Of a stretch of DNA of 64,000 bases, positions 11,993 to 24,345 are shown in pieces. The notes under the pieces are model-generated. The model made no database searches, had not been told where the DNA came from, and saw only the letters and a list, made by a program, of their open reading frames with translations. Location: the NCBI GenBank assembly GCA_958298945.1, contig OY282606.1, positions 73,395,622-73,459,621 on the forward strand, read 5' to 3'. The stretch comes from Atherix ibis. Lineage: Eukaryota > Arthropoda > Insecta > Diptera > Athericidae. The stretch's first letter is position 1. Each line of letters starts with the position of its first letter. Made by a program: the position numbers and the translations under genes.

Positions 11993-13021
11993 ATGTCGGT
12001 CGATAAAGTGCATTTACGTCATTGTTTACTTTATGAATTCCGTAAAGACAATACTGCGAGTGTGGCAACCAAAAACATTTGCGAAGTGTATGGAGCAGAT
12101 GTCATCAAAGTTCGACAGGTACGAAGATGGTTTACAAAATTCCGATCTGGTGATTTTTCACTAATTGATAAACCACGTACCGGGCGGCCATTGAAGTCTG
12201 ATGACGACAAGTTAAAAGTCATAATTGACACCAATCCACGTCTAACCACCAGGGAGATCGCGTCGATGATGCGAGTCAACCAAACAACCGTATTAAGACA
12301 TTTGAAGCGTATGGGGATGGTTTCGCGGTACGACGTTTGAATACCTCATCAATTGTCGGCGGCCAATTTATTGGATCGTGTTTCAACGTGCGTTGGTTTG
12401 AGTGCGAGACAAAAATATGAACCTTTTTTGCATCGTTTGGTAACGGGAGATGAGAAATGGGTCGTGTACAACAACGTGACAAGAAAAAGACATTGGGATA
12501 TACCTGAACAAGCCGCATTAACAACTTCGAAAGCCGAAATCCATCCAAAAAAAAGTTATGTTTTGTGTTTGGTGGGATTGTAAAGGTATTGTGTATTTTG
12601 AACTCTTAGAACGCAATCAGACAATTACAGCAGATCGATATTGTTAGCAGTTATCCAAATTGAACATTGCCCTTCAAAAGGATATACCAGAATTGGTAAA
12701 CAGAAAAGGGTAGTGTTTCATCACGCCAACGCGCGACCGCATGTGGCTATGATGACCCAACACAAGCTAAATGAGTTAAATTGGGATGTTATCAAGCATC
12801 CACCGTATTCTCCAGATCTTGATCCTTCCGATTTTCATTTATTCCGATCACTGCAAAATTTTTTAAATGATAAAAAATTTGATACAATAGAGCAGGTAAA
12901 AACATCCTTTACTACATTTTTCGCATCAAAATCCACGGAATTTTACACTAATGGTATTGATAATTTGTTAGAAAGATGGGAAAAGGTTATAAGAACAGAT
13001 GGAAATTATATAATTGATTAA
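11993..13021 (+). pseudogene. Mariner transposase with one nonsense codon and two frameshifts
   Basis: From ATG 11993 to TAA 13021 spans 343 codons, the normal mariner length. The N-terminal helix-turn-helix regions read FRKDNTASVATKNICEVYG and TTREIASMMRVNQTTVLRH. A TGA at 12338 replaces the Trp expected in DVWVPHQL. An eight-A run (12547-12554) shifts the frame before the VMFCVWWDCKG block, and a second shift near 12707 restores it. The first Asp is present in VTGDEKWVVYNN. The second is changed: HHANARPH has Ala where mariners have Asp. The third is present in PDLDPSDFHLF. Inactive but recently degraded. Confidence 0.85.
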
Positions 13022-13544
13022 ATAAATAATACAAATCTAAAAAAAAAATGTTTAATTGTATATGTAAAAAACGGTCAAAACTTTTGCATCAACCCAATAA
13101 CTTTGACAAGGGATATACCTTTCATGTAATTGACATTAAAAAGACAAATAGTAGAATAATTTCAAAGGAAGCAAAATACATGATGAATATATTAAAGTAT
13201 AATAATAAGACACGCTTTTTACAGGACATTAAGAAGAATATGTAAAGATCAAAATTTTGGTTTAGATAACTTGGAAGAAGATGTTTGTTAAGATGAATAA
13301 ACGTAAAACTTATGGTAACTTATGTTATTGTATTAGTTTTACAAAAATTGCTTATATTTTCAGCTACCAAAAGGTATTAAGATGCTGCCATTGTACACAT
13401 TCTGTACATATCTTGTTTTCTTACAGAGTCTACCCTTAGAAAAAAGATTTTCTATACTTTTGATTAAATTAATAAAACAAAATTTTTAAAAATTATTGTA
13501 TCAAAAAAAAAAATGTTCTCAATTTTTGTTTTCTAGACTTAACC

Positions 13545-14650
13545 GCATTGGCTTCTGAGCGACTCATTTATAAAAACATTTGCTCTCCCGAATAGCCCCT
13601 TTACAATCTTCTAAAACAAATCTCTCCCACCGCTTATTCTAAAGGAATTCATATCTGAAGTAGAAAGAGATCTATCAGTCGACCATTTCTCTCAATTTTA
13701 AAATATACGCCAACCTTCAATCCCCCCCCCCCCCAAAACTCAGAGTAGAAACCGTGGTTAGCAGCAAAGTTGATGGTATACGAGTATACGTCAATCAGCA
13801 GGTTTAGCTGCAGGAAATTGTTCTTTGAATTGGTTAATGGACTTGATAATTTAGTTTAAATGTTCACGGATGTAGCTGTTGATAACAACATAACTATCAT
13901 CCAGTTTGTCGGCAACATGTACTGTGAACTACACAGTGAAATTTTTCCATGTATAGGCTCGCTATTCCGTGGTGAGTTGTGGACGATTAAAACGGCAGTT
14001 GAAAATGCGATCAACCTCCCAGCCAACAACAAAATAGCATTATTTACCGATAGCCTGTCTGCCCTTAAAGCAATTCGTGAATCGTCAAATGATTCGGGGC
14101 TCAATGTGTTTAGTCGCAATCTGTTAAACAATAGAAAAGAGGAATTGCATTGGGTTACCGGTCATGTTGGAATCCTGAATAATGAATTTGCTCACTTTTT
14201 GGCGGGGTAGTCACTCCACCAAACTTGCCCAGTCTACTTACCAAATGGCATATAACATCTGTGGACGACTTTTTTCCACCTAACATAAAAATCAATCTAC
14301 TCAACAACCATTCCGAAATTCTCGGCAAGGAATCTTCTCAGAATTCTCATTGGGCAATATTTTAAATAAATGTCTCTTAACCTAGAATTTCTTTTTGAAT
14401 AGGACTCTTTCTATTTTGGAGTTCATAGATTCAATAATTATATTTCCAAACCCTCTTTTTAACCTTCTTAATCATCTTAATTTGCTCCACAAAATTGAAC
14501 AATGTCTGACTTTTTATTCCAAATAACCATCGACCAACTTCATTAAGGAAGCTTCCAATGCCCAATTATCTTATGGTCGTGGGGCTACAGAATGGCATCA
14601 GGCTCTTGTCTCAGGGACCTTACAATTACAACAACAAACTTTTTTTTATC
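13545..14650 (+). pseudogene. Non-LTR retrotransposon RNase H and C-terminal relic, copy 1
   Basis: The open part (13860-14210) reads MFTDVAVDNN, then ELWTIKTAVENAINLP, LFTDSLSALKAI and HWVTGHVGILNNEFAHFLAG, the four blocks of a retrotransposon RNase H. The last catalytic Asp (usually NE-x-AD-x-LA) is His here. Upstream CCGTGGTTAGCAGCAAAG and downstream sequence to about 14650 recur in 55617-56710, and the tail recurs again in 59990-60350. A C10 run sits near 13724-13733. No reverse transcriptase palm is recognisable nearby. Confidence 0.6.
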
Positions 14651-14987
14651 TATCTCGAGCGTTGGCCTTAGGCGAACTACAGTTGATAACTTTTTTAAGA
14701 ATGTACCAACCTCACCAGTGAATACTTCAACCACACCTGATAACTGTTGAAAAGTACACCGGTCCCATATTTATAATGTACTATACAACAGCATATTGTC
14801 TTTGAATTAGGGTATAGAAAAGAGAAATACTTTAAAGCGTCTTTTGCTATTTAAAAACATTTATTTAGACCATCAGTTTTTATCGCATTAATAAAATACT
14901 ATTTTTAAGTTTTTTTTTTTAATAACTTTTAAATAAGATACAATTTTATAATTTATATTTTATTCATTGATTATATGGTTCTTAGCA
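14651..14987. other. Short AT-rich gap, nothing recognised
   Basis: No useful open frame or repeat partner was noticed between the RNase H relic and the rosa-like relic. Confidence 0.5.
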
Positions 14988-16166
14988 TTATTTATGGAAT
15001 ATGATGTCGGTCAAATCCCAGCCTCTGGCCGCGGCGCAAAGGCGAGATATTTTAAGCATATTTTCCATAACATTTTCGCAGACTTCTAGTGTTATTTTAG
15101 GAATTTCATTTCGAATGTTGTCCTTAAGCAAGGTTTGTTTGTGCATACCTTTTCCATTAAGTACCCCCATACGAAGAAATCGGAAGGGTTTAAATCAGGG
15201 GATGGTGGGGGTCAGTCGATATCACCACTTTTTGACATTATTCTGCCAGGAATAATTTCTCTCAAAATTTGTATCGTTGCATAAGATGTGATGTGGCACC
15301 GTATTGTTGGAACCATATGGTCTGTGGGCCTAATTGATTTAATTCGGACAGAAGAAATTTTTCCAACATGTCCTGATAGCGGTTACCAGTAAATTTTATA
15401 GCATTGCTTTCAACATCCTCAAAGAAATATGGGCCAATGATGCCGCCGGCGCAACTGCCGCATCATACAGTTACTCTACGAGGATGTAGTAGTCTTTGGT
15501 GTATCAGTTGAGGGTTTTTAGTGCCCCAATAGCAGCTATTCTATTTATTAATAAAGCCAGCCAAATCGAAGTGTGCTTCGTCACTCATAATGATTTTTTT
15601 GCAAAAAATGGTAGTCGTCTATACCGAGCTGAAAAGCCCGAGCACTCCGGTCTCGCCGCTGTTTATAGCTATTTGCCTGCAGCTGTTATTTCAATTGAAT
15701 TTTATACGGTTCAAAAAACAAAACTTTTTTTTAAATTTTTAACAAACATGATGGAAATATTCCTAATTCTTGTGCATGGTGTCGATAAGAGGTACCCTGA
15801 CATACAGCAACACTGTGTCTCACTGTATCAATCTTTTCAGGTGTACGTTGGCTTAGTTGTTGCCCAGACTTTGCTTTATCTCCAATGTATGCATATTTTT
15901 AAAATTATTCATTACACGCTTAATAGTTGACTTGCTCAGCATATGCTTGATACCAAAAAAGTCACGTAATTTGCTCCGTGTATTCACAATTAAACAATTA
16001 TTTAAATAAAATGTTTTAATAATTTCAACACGTTGTTGCGGCTTTATAAATAAATTGACTCTCTACGACTGTCAAATGTCATCCAAACCAAAATGGCGGC
16101 CAAACAAAATAGACATGGACCAAAAAATCCACCAAACCAAAATGGCGGCCAAACAAAATCGACTTG
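14988..16166 (-). pseudogene. Rosa-like mariner transposase, heavily decayed
   Basis: Minus-strand pieces in order: an N-terminal helix region (MLSKSTIKRVMNNFKNM), SDEAHFDLAGFINK with the first Asp, HPRRVTV-CGSCAGGIIGPYF, WFQQYGATSHLMQRY where the usual second Asp is Tyr, and the C-terminal tail CAAARGWDLTDIIFH. Order and motifs match the rosa element at 42449-43713, including the RG-x-x-L-x-D end. Stops and frameshifts are frequent. At the 5' side, two tandem copies of a motif starting CCAAAATGGCGGCCAAACAA (about 16089 and 16137) precede a CACCCTGTA that may be the end of the element. The left end was not found. Confidence 0.6.
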
Positions 16167-16169
16167 GCA

Positions 16170-17560
16170 CCCTGTATTATTGGATTTATAAAATACAGTT
16201 TTTATTATCTAACATTGACTAGATTTATGAGTTTTCTATCAATAAAGGGCAATTGGGCAAAGACTAAATTACCTCATTTATCAGAATATTTTGTTTATCA
16301 ACTTATAACCATGGAGCAACTTATGCTTTTCTGGTTATGTAAGCCATTCGTTTTTAGTTTTATTGACCATATGATTAGCTGAGTTAATCAACGATATTTG
16401 AATTAAAATTTTTTAACGTTGATAAATTATAATAGAATTGTTGTTTTTATTGTTCACTTAATAAAAAATACTATCTGAGAATTTCGGTGAATTTGTTGAA
16501 TCGGAAGAAAACATAAGAACTCTAAAAGTTTATTTGATTCTAAGCTAACAACATTCTTCTTACTGCGGAAGTTTATGTGTTGCTGGTCGTCTCTACCAAT
16601 ATGTTCTTAACAGATAATATCTTTAAATTTGTACAAAATTTCCTTAGCGCGCAAATACAAATTATTTATTCGAAATAGCTTCTACACCCTCATAAATTTG
16701 GATATTAACATTTTATCACAAATTATTAAATCAAAACTGTCATCATAATTTATTAAGAAGCTAACACCGGTCACATATATATAGGACACTATGAACAGAT
16801 TAAATCCGTTTTTCTACCCATGCTTAAAGATAATATCTAAATTCTAGTATAGATTAATTCTCTAGGATCATCTGACCGTAACGTTAAAGACACAGCTGGA
16901 GTTTTTCTAGTCCTTTTCTTGGGGAACATGGATACCTCGAAAACATGTTTGCAAAATCTTAGCCAAATTTGATTTTTAAAGAATATTTGGCTTCTATAAG
17001 AGATTGGTTAATTCTATAGGCTAATTTTTAGTTGCCTTTTGAAGAATTTCATATTATTGTGCCATTGTTGATATGAATTAGAATTAAAGCTCAAAAATAT
17101 TGTTTGATATTAAATTTTGGAAATTGTCTAATATTCTGCTTGGAACTAAATATTTAGATGATTTCCACAAAAATTTGCTGTGTTCAATATGTTGATTGCT
17201 TTGAATTGCTAGAAAATTTATTTATGACCGATTTTTTATAAGAAATTTCAATATAGTGTTTCTCTCTTTTATTTAAATATTTTTATGCAATTTGCTTACC
17301 ATTTTTGTAATATTAATCTACAAAACTAAATAACAACTTTTTTGACTTGCAAAGTAAATGCGCCGAGTCCGAGACTCGGAACTTAAATTCCACATGCAAA
17401 ACATGAATTAATTGGAGAAATCTATTGTTCATTGATTTTTTTTTTTTGATTTACTAAAGGAATCGATTAAATAAGATTTACGCTTAAAACAGATATTTTC
17501 AATTGAAAAATAATTAACAAAATCTTAAAAAATGTGAAATATCAAAACTCTACCGCCATC
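16170..17560. other. AT-rich intergenic DNA upstream of CUEDC1
   Basis: No coding signal, repeat partner or RNA gene was recognised. Confidence 0.5.
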
Positions 17561-17689
17561 TCTTGGTTACATGCATAATTAGAACTTTCATTCTTCCCAC
17601 ACATACGAGACACAACACACATAGCCATCCAATCAAAATATTGGTTTTTTTTTTTATTTTCTTCTTCGATTTAATCAGCTGTCATTGAA

Positions 17690-18114
17690 ATGTCAAATGT
17701 ATTTTTACAATAGCCGCAATTGAATATTTGCGTTCCGGTGTATTCGATGTGAATTGATTCCGTTCAGTGTGCAATAGGCAAGAAATGTTGATGATTTATT
17801 TTTAAATAAGTAATAAACACCGTCACTAACAGTGTACCTGAATGTGATTGAGAGAAATAAATTTTTGTGTAAATAAGCAATCGGAGATTGTAAACACCTC
17901 GCAATTGCCTGTTATGTTGGGTATGTAGGAGGAAAGGAAGGTGTTTATTGCAATGAGTAGTTATTTTTTTGCTTATAAAAAATTTCTTCCGTTTGTGTGT
18001 TTTCTGCTGCGGATTTTGTCGCCACTTCCTCTATATTTAGCACATTTCTACTATCGCTAATTGAATGGTGGTTGGTTTTTGTTTGTGGAGAATTTTTTCA
18101 AGCAGCCAACAAAT
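17690..18114 (+). promoter_or_regulatory. Probable promoter and 5' untranslated region of CUEDC1
   Basis: Base composition becomes less AT-rich ahead of the first exon. An arthropod-type initiator match (TTCAGTGTG, TCAGT at 17764-17768) lies about 350 bp before the start codon. No TATA box stands out at the right distance. An untranslated intron could also lie here. This is inference from position and one short motif. Confidence 0.3.
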
Positions 18115-19179
18115 ATGGCATCCACAATGCAGCTGGAATTTTCACAGGCTATGTCCGATTTCAAAACAATGTTTCCGGAGATGGATCGTGATGTTATTGA
18201 AGCGGTATTACGAGCGAACCAGGGGGCTGTCGATGCTACTATCGACCAGCTCCTTGCAATGAGTACTGATAATCAGGTAAATAGACCAAACCTGTATTGA
18301 GATATTGAGACACGGTATTAAAAGCGAAATTGCATTGGAACGTTGCACTTTTATATAAAATAAGCGAAATATTGAGACCATTTTCCATTTACATTTTTAG
18401 TTTGAACTATTTTTATTGTAGTTAGCAAACCTTGCACGAATTATAAAAAAATTACTGTCAAATGAATTATCGATTGTACAAATGTAAATATTTTGAATTT
18501 TCGGTTCAAATCGATATAGAACGAACGATTGCGAAATGAATTAGAGAAAACGTCTGGGCCCAATACACCGCCACGAAAAACCTCCATTCCTAGTGAAACA
18601 CTAAGTCAACTAGACACTATCGATTCTCGAAACCATCTGAGCACAGTGCCACAGAGCAGCCTGCTGCAGAATACGGGAGCTTCACCCAAAGTGAAAAAGA
18701 CCCAACAGACACCGCAACAACTATCGCCTAATCAGCAGCTCCAACAACAACAACAACAGCAACAGGAGACTCCTACCAAGGATGTAAAACGAAGATGGAA
18801 TCCACCTATGCTCGGACCATTACCGGCAACCTTTCTCCGGCTAACCAATGTTGATGCTGCACGCGGTGACTATGATCTTCCCGATGAGCAATTTGCTCTA
18901 ATGTTGCAAAATGAAGAGTTCATGAACGAGCTGCGCTGGAATCAGGAATTCATGACAGCGCTCGAGAAAGAACAACAGGACAAGGGTCGCACCGAAGATG
19001 ATGTCGTATTCAAGGAGCGTCTCAAACACATGGGCAAAGTGTCGCGAAAAAAATTCCTCCAAATGGCCAGAGTATTTACATGGCAGCGAAACAAAAAGCC
19101 AAGCTCAGTCCGTCATCCAGACTCGTTACTATTGCAAGAGGAGCACAGTGATGATGAGGATTTGAAAACGAAAAAATGA
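18115..19179 (+). CDS. CUEDC1: CUE domain-containing protein 1 orthologue
   Basis: Two coding exons, 18115-18276 and 18520-19179, joined in phase 0 across a 243-bp intron (GTAAAT donor, GATATAG acceptor), give about 273 residues. The CUE ubiquitin-binding domain is at residues ~9-48 (QAMSDFKTMFPEMDRDVIEA, ending ATIDQLLAM), with the conserved MFP and LL contacts. A Ser/Thr/Pro linker and a glutamine tract (~120-136) follow, then the family-specific C-terminal half: RRWNPPMLGPLPATFLRL, FALMLQNEEFMNELRWNQEF and FKERLKHMGKVSRKKFLQMA. It is shorter than the mammalian protein. ATG 18115 is the first in-frame Met. The family is thought to bind ubiquitin; its exact role here is unknown. No lesion is visible and it is single copy in this window. 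Confidence 0.92.
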
Positions 19180-20985
19180 GTATCACTTGAAAAACGAACA
19201 AAAAACCGATCAAAATCAGCTAAACACATTTAACGGCTGACTATTCACAATAAAATTTATATTGATTAACTCTTAATCAAGTAACTAACACTAACCAAAT
19301 AATTCGTTAATTAATTATTAAATTCAAATTATTTTCATTGTTCAACATTATTTACGGGAAATATTGTTTAAAATGATAAAATTTGTTATGTACTCATTAT
19401 TAATATGTGAATTAGGATAGTTATACAGTAAATAAACTATTCGTTGTGATCGAGTCAAGATTAGTAAGACTGTTGGGGACGAAATATTAGGCTCGACTTA
19501 AACTGTTCATTATATAAGATTTTGCTTTAACTTTTATAAGATAAACATTATTAATTATTTGGTTTCTTTTTAGTATGTGCAAAAATTTCTTTTAATAATT
19601 TCCCATCAGGATTAGAGTAATAATTATTGATTGGTGCTCCATCACCAAACTATCGTATAGAACACAGAAAGTGAAACGTTAAAGCGAAAGGGTACGTGTG
19701 TTATTAATTATATGTAAACTATTGGTTGTGTCCAATTAATTGTGTAGATAGTAATGGCTAGCCAGCAACTAAGCAGGGATATAGAATATACTTTTTATTT
19801 GGTTTTAATTTTTTAATTTTTAAATAAAGGGTATTCTATAGAATTATTAATAAGTATATTCTTTCGTAGAAACAAATTAATTTAATAAATTCAGAGTTTC
19901 TAGTTTTATGTATTTGAATTTTTAAATTTTTATGTGTATAGTAAAACAAATGTATTTCTTGTGCAAATATCATACAAACCAAAATAGATAGAACAGCTTA
20001 TTTTGTCCATTAAATTACTTATGTTCACTTTTGTTAAGAAAAATTTACTTCTTAATAGGTCTTTGATATTATCTTCTTTTCTGGGATACCCTGTGCGCAA
20101 GAAAATTTTTTCTTCTGATTTTTATTCATTTTAATATTAAAAAAATTATTTTGAGTTTTAGGAATTGCTACCGATTTCCTATCGATTCAATTATATTGAA
20201 AAACAAAAACAAGCTATTATAAGAAAAATTTTTATTGTCAAAATTATAAATGACTGCTAGAAAAGGAAATGAAGACTTCATTATTGTAGGATTAAGATTT
20301 GTACATTTTACAAAAATGGCATTTGCGTGAGGATTATTATTATTACTAACATTTTAAATATTATTCAAATTAATACCAGTACCACTATTATTACTGCTAA
20401 TATTAATATACTATAACTACTCATTTTTATTACTATTTTTTTCTTTATTTTTGTCTATGTGTAAAATACATTTGATTCCATTGAATATTTTTTTAACATT
20501 TGCTCGAAAATTAGTTGCTTTAATTCTGTTTAAAACTTTCTGCTTTTTGTATTTTCCTGTACAGCTTTTAAGGTGTTTTTAATATAGTTTCCTAACTGCT
20601 TTCTGGTGTGTGACTTTTGATATGTTTGAAAAGGCCTTTATTATGTTTACTTTTATGATTATATATAATGTTATCGAGATTGAAATTTAAAAAAAACTTA
20701 TTATTTATTGTTAATATGCTTTTTTGTTTTTAGTTAATTTTCTAACTGACGAATATGTAAATAAACAATTCGTTTTAAAATAATCTTAAAGCAAATATTA
20801 TTGAAATTTATTTTTTTAGGATTCGCGAATATGTAGACAATATTAATAATATTTTTTTAACTAAATTTTGATTTTGTTGTCTCTAAAATCATTCCATTAA
20901 ATCTATAGAAATTTTGATGATAAAACAACTTATCAAGAAAACATAACCTACAATAATTTCCTTAACTCTAGAGATCCTTTTAAGT
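19180..20985. other. CUEDC1 3' flank and AT-rich intergenic DNA
   Basis: AATAAA signals at about 19250 and 19431 could end the CUEDC1 transcript. Beyond that the sequence is AT-rich without gene or repeat partner noticed. Confidence 0.45.
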
Positions 20986-20989
20986 GTAA

Positions 20990-22180
20990 AAATAATTTCC
21001 AGTATTGTTTTCAACAAAAGGATAAATATCCATATTTAGGATAAAACCTTTAGATTTTTATACAAAATTGTTCACTCGAGAAACACTTCTTTTTGCAGAG
21101 AAATTTTGTAATATTTTATATATTATTTTTGACATAAATATCTTCAGACAATCTTAAATATTATTTTTAGTATAATGATTCTAAAAGACCTCTAGTATTT
21201 TTTGCGGTTTAAAATTGCAAAAAGACTCTTCAACATTATTTTTAGAAGAACATTTTCAAGAAATCTCAATTTTTTCTATGGTATAAAATCCTCAACAAAT
21301 TCACAATATTATTTTTGGTATAAAGATTCTAAAAAATGTCCAGTATTTTTCGAAAGAAGAAAATTCTAAAAAAATTTCAATATTGTTTTTTTTTGTATAA
21401 AAACACAGAATCCTTAAAAAAATTTTATTACACAAATCTTTAAAAAAATCAAATTTTTAAAATGAAAATCGTGAAATAACTGCTCATAATTTTTTTGGTG
21501 CAAGATCCTGAAAAACGTTATATCTTGTCTGAAATGAAATAGTAGGAAAAAAACAATAGCTGTATTGGTACAAAAATTGTACAAAAGCGCTTGGTTAATT
21601 TACAAAAAAAAAGTATTTTAAGACTTTCCAATAATTTGATTTTCATTAAATGCTGGAAAAACTTTTTAAAAGAATATCCTGTTTTTTTTCTTAGCTGAAA
21701 ATCCTGAAAGAACAGCAATTTATTAGCTGTTTTATACAAATTCATTTAACCTAAAAGAGGCAGTTTTTTGTATTTAAATATGAAAGACCCTGGAATATTT
21801 TTTTATATATATTTTTTGCTATAGAAAAATAATTTTCTCATAGAAGAATATGAAATACAATCTTTTATTTATAAAGTTTTTGCTGGACCTAGCAGATCTC
21901 CGTGAGTCTTGAAGAATTTCAAATAATTTTTTTCGTATATACAATCCTTAATGTTTGAAAAGAAAAATAAGAGAGAAGAATCTTAAAATTTATTTTGCAT
22001 TTAAATAAACCCAAAAAAAGCTAAAGAAATGTTCGGGATTTTTATACAAAAATCCCATAAATTTTTAGAGTTTATATGTAAAATTATTTATTTAAATACA
22101 AAATCCTTTAGAAATTAAAGGAATGTCCAATATTATTTTTTCATGTGAACATTGTTTTTAATATAGAAGAATGTCACCTG
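20990..22180. repeat. Degenerate tandem repeat of ~37-bp units
   Basis: A motif of the form AATATTATTTTTGGTATAAA followed by GATTCTAAAAAATGTCC recurs with drift about every 36-38 bp. The clearest run is 21110-21400, with units starting near 21148, 21190, 21229, 21265, 21302, 21340 and 21377. More diverged units continue to roughly 22180. The array is non-coding; the open frames across it are low-complexity by-products. Confidence 0.55.
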
Positions 22181-23980
22181 TTTTCCTAGAAGAGCTGACC
22201 TAAATATCTTTTATTTCATCCAAGGTATTGAAAGGAAGTCGAAAAAATTTGCCTATTCATTTTTTAAAATGAAAATTCAATTTTTCTTTCTATATTACAA
22301 CACTTTCCATAAACTATTGCTTATTAATTACTTAAAAGTTACGAATCTACTGCAAATTATTTTTTCCCCTTTTCTTATTTTTTTTTCGTATTTTTCGTTG
22401 TTTTGTGTATTGAACTAATTTGTTTAAAAATTTTTTAGATTATAAGTGTTGTGTAAAATAGTTGGTGCTGTGCGCAATAAAGAATTCGTAGTTTATTATT
22501 ATAAAGGAAATTTTTCTTTTCCTGATTTTCGTATTATTTTATCGAAAATATTTAAATGCAATTTGATAAATATTTTAGAAAATGAGAAAAACAAAAAGTA
22601 GTATAATATTTAATGAAATGTGCTATTTATAGTTGTGCAATAATAATTACTTTATTAATTATATTTAAAAAAATATATATATATTTTTCTTTTCATTTTT
22701 TATGTAGAAGTTTATTTAATAAACCAGTGGTTCCTAAAGATAAGATAGAAGCTTCCAAAAGTAAATTTCATGTTTTTATTATCAAAGAATTTTTGAGTAT
22801 AGATAAGAAGATATTTACAGATAAAACTGATGTGCTACATAAAAGGAAAACCTCGTTAAACTGAAACGAGATTTAAAAAAACAATTAGAAATAGATTCGA
22901 TATAAAAAAAAACTAATAAAAGCTCTTTTTGCCAACAAATAAATTCAAATCAGAGATGAACAAAAATTTCTGCCCGCACTGTACAGTGAAAAAATTCGTA
23001 AAATAAGCGAGAAGCAAAACGAAATGAGCAATTTTGTTCTCTTTTCAATTGGGAGAGTTGTTTTGTTGCTATTCTGTTTTGGTGCTTTGTGATTGAGTGA
23101 ATTCTCACTTTACGGTTTAATAGCTTTTGATTCTCTCTTATTAGAGTTGAGAGAAATTGTGCCAATTTTTTGTATTTTTTTTAAGAATAAGAAAAAACAT
23201 TGAAAAAAATCCATTTTTTAAATTCAATTTTCGTTACTCAAAATTCTGTTAAGCAAAATTTAAAAAAATTATTGCCCGTTTGCGGGCTAAAAAAGAGTTT
23301 AAAAGACAAATGCAATATTTGGGAACCACTGTTTTGTTTTCTTGTTCAACAATTCAATAATTGCTAGTTAATGTTTTGTTTTCCAAAGAATAATGTATAA
23401 GATGTTAAGAATATCATTCCAAAAAAAAACCACATAAATAAGTAATCATAAGTAATTAAATAAAAATACTGATTAATAATAAATAAAGAAGAAGAAATAT
23501 TATATCTTGTTTGGCAAAATTAAATTCGAAAAACCAAAATTATTGATATTTACAACAACAACAAAATCTTCCAGAAATAAACTGTGTTTCGGTTTCTAAA
23601 AAAACTTAATTTTTTGTAATTGATTCCTTGATCTCTTATGTTTTATGGACCCCGGAGAGGGAGGGGGGAGGTTGGTTATTATGAGATTATATATGAAATG
23701 ATAAAGATTTCAAACGTGATTTTATTTTCTTTTTCATAAATTAATTAAATTTTTTTACCATAGTAATAACCTCAGTAATAAAATAAATAAAATTCAAATA
23801 TTTGAAATAACAAAAAAATATACAAACAATTTTTAAACATATCTGATAACACAAATTTTTTTCCATTATAGTCATAAAATATACGAAAATAGTTTAAGGA
23901 AAAGATACTACAATATTTTCAAATATATTTGATAACATTGTGATCGAAAGTTGGATATATTTTTATATACTATGGTAATA
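22181..23980. other. AT-rich intergenic DNA
   Basis: Open frames at 22613-22864 and 22950-23165 are Lys/Phe/Ile-rich and show no domain. No RNA gene or repeat partner seen. Confidence 0.5.
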
Positions 23981-23984
23981 TAAA

Positions 23985-24345
23985 ACGCCGAATATACTAA
24001 TTATTTATTCTAGAATTTATAAAATAGATGTCACTGTTTTCATAAATATTTTTTTTCTCTAATTAAATCAAGGAATCATTATTTAAAAAATTAAGACGTT
24101 TATTACGAATAAGTTGAGTGACTGATTATTTCATGTGAATCTCTTTTAAATTAAATATTAAGCGTGTATTCGGACGTTGAAGTGAAAACTTCGCCTTTAT
24201 TGGGATGGATTCGCCATATCTGAGTGAATGTTAGGCGAACAACACCATTTATTTATTTGTCGACTATTGTAAAAAAAAAAGTAAAATTACACAATCAAAA
24301 TTTGTTTAAATTTTAACTTAATTGCCAATTGCTCGAAACTCGTAA
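23985..24345 (+). repeat. Dispersed repeat, uninterrupted copy
   Basis: Sequence from GAATATACTAATTATTTAT through GCCTTTATTGGGATGG and CGCCATATCTGAGTGAATGT to AACTTAATTGCCAATTGCTC recurs at 49095-49346 and resumes at 53439-53510. Here it is continuous, so this locus represents the empty site for the insertions at the second locus. No coding capacity is seen. Confidence 0.7.

Larger units (their letters stand above)
11755..13097 (+). mobile_element. Mariner element with both terminal repeats
   Basis: TA at 11753-11754 precedes TTGGGTTGATGCAAAAGTTA; the reverse complement of a near-identical end closes at 13097 and is followed by TA (13098-13099). The element is about 1.34 kb, normal for mariner. 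A 70-bp tandem duplication lies in the leader (11843-11912 and 11913-11982) just before the start codon. It interrupts the repetitive gene remnant that resumes at about 13100. Confidence 0.9.
8192..13244 (+). pseudogene. Repetitive insect gene of unknown function, split by two transposons
   Basis: Three separated blocks read as one protein. Block 1 (8192-8523): NDHHKQNIYLRGLIRI, FKFFIRLNA, GICKKYFKETYQISNGRLYN, then after a frame change HAAEVEHDEHLRNADIT. Block 2 (11094-11752): YVFSFDLENSKTLQISALLY, HDLKNNEDYMYVWP, FLLSGHSCLPNGAEFPVIEA. Block 3 (13100-13244): NFDKGYTFHVIDIKKTN. From memory this resembles a multicopy uncharacterised insect protein family with a cysteine-containing N-terminal part (ICKKYF) and a central FDL...YVW region; I cannot name a function. 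A LINE (8524-11080) and a mariner (11755-13097) separate the blocks, and several stops and frameshifts add to the decay. Confidence 0.6.
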
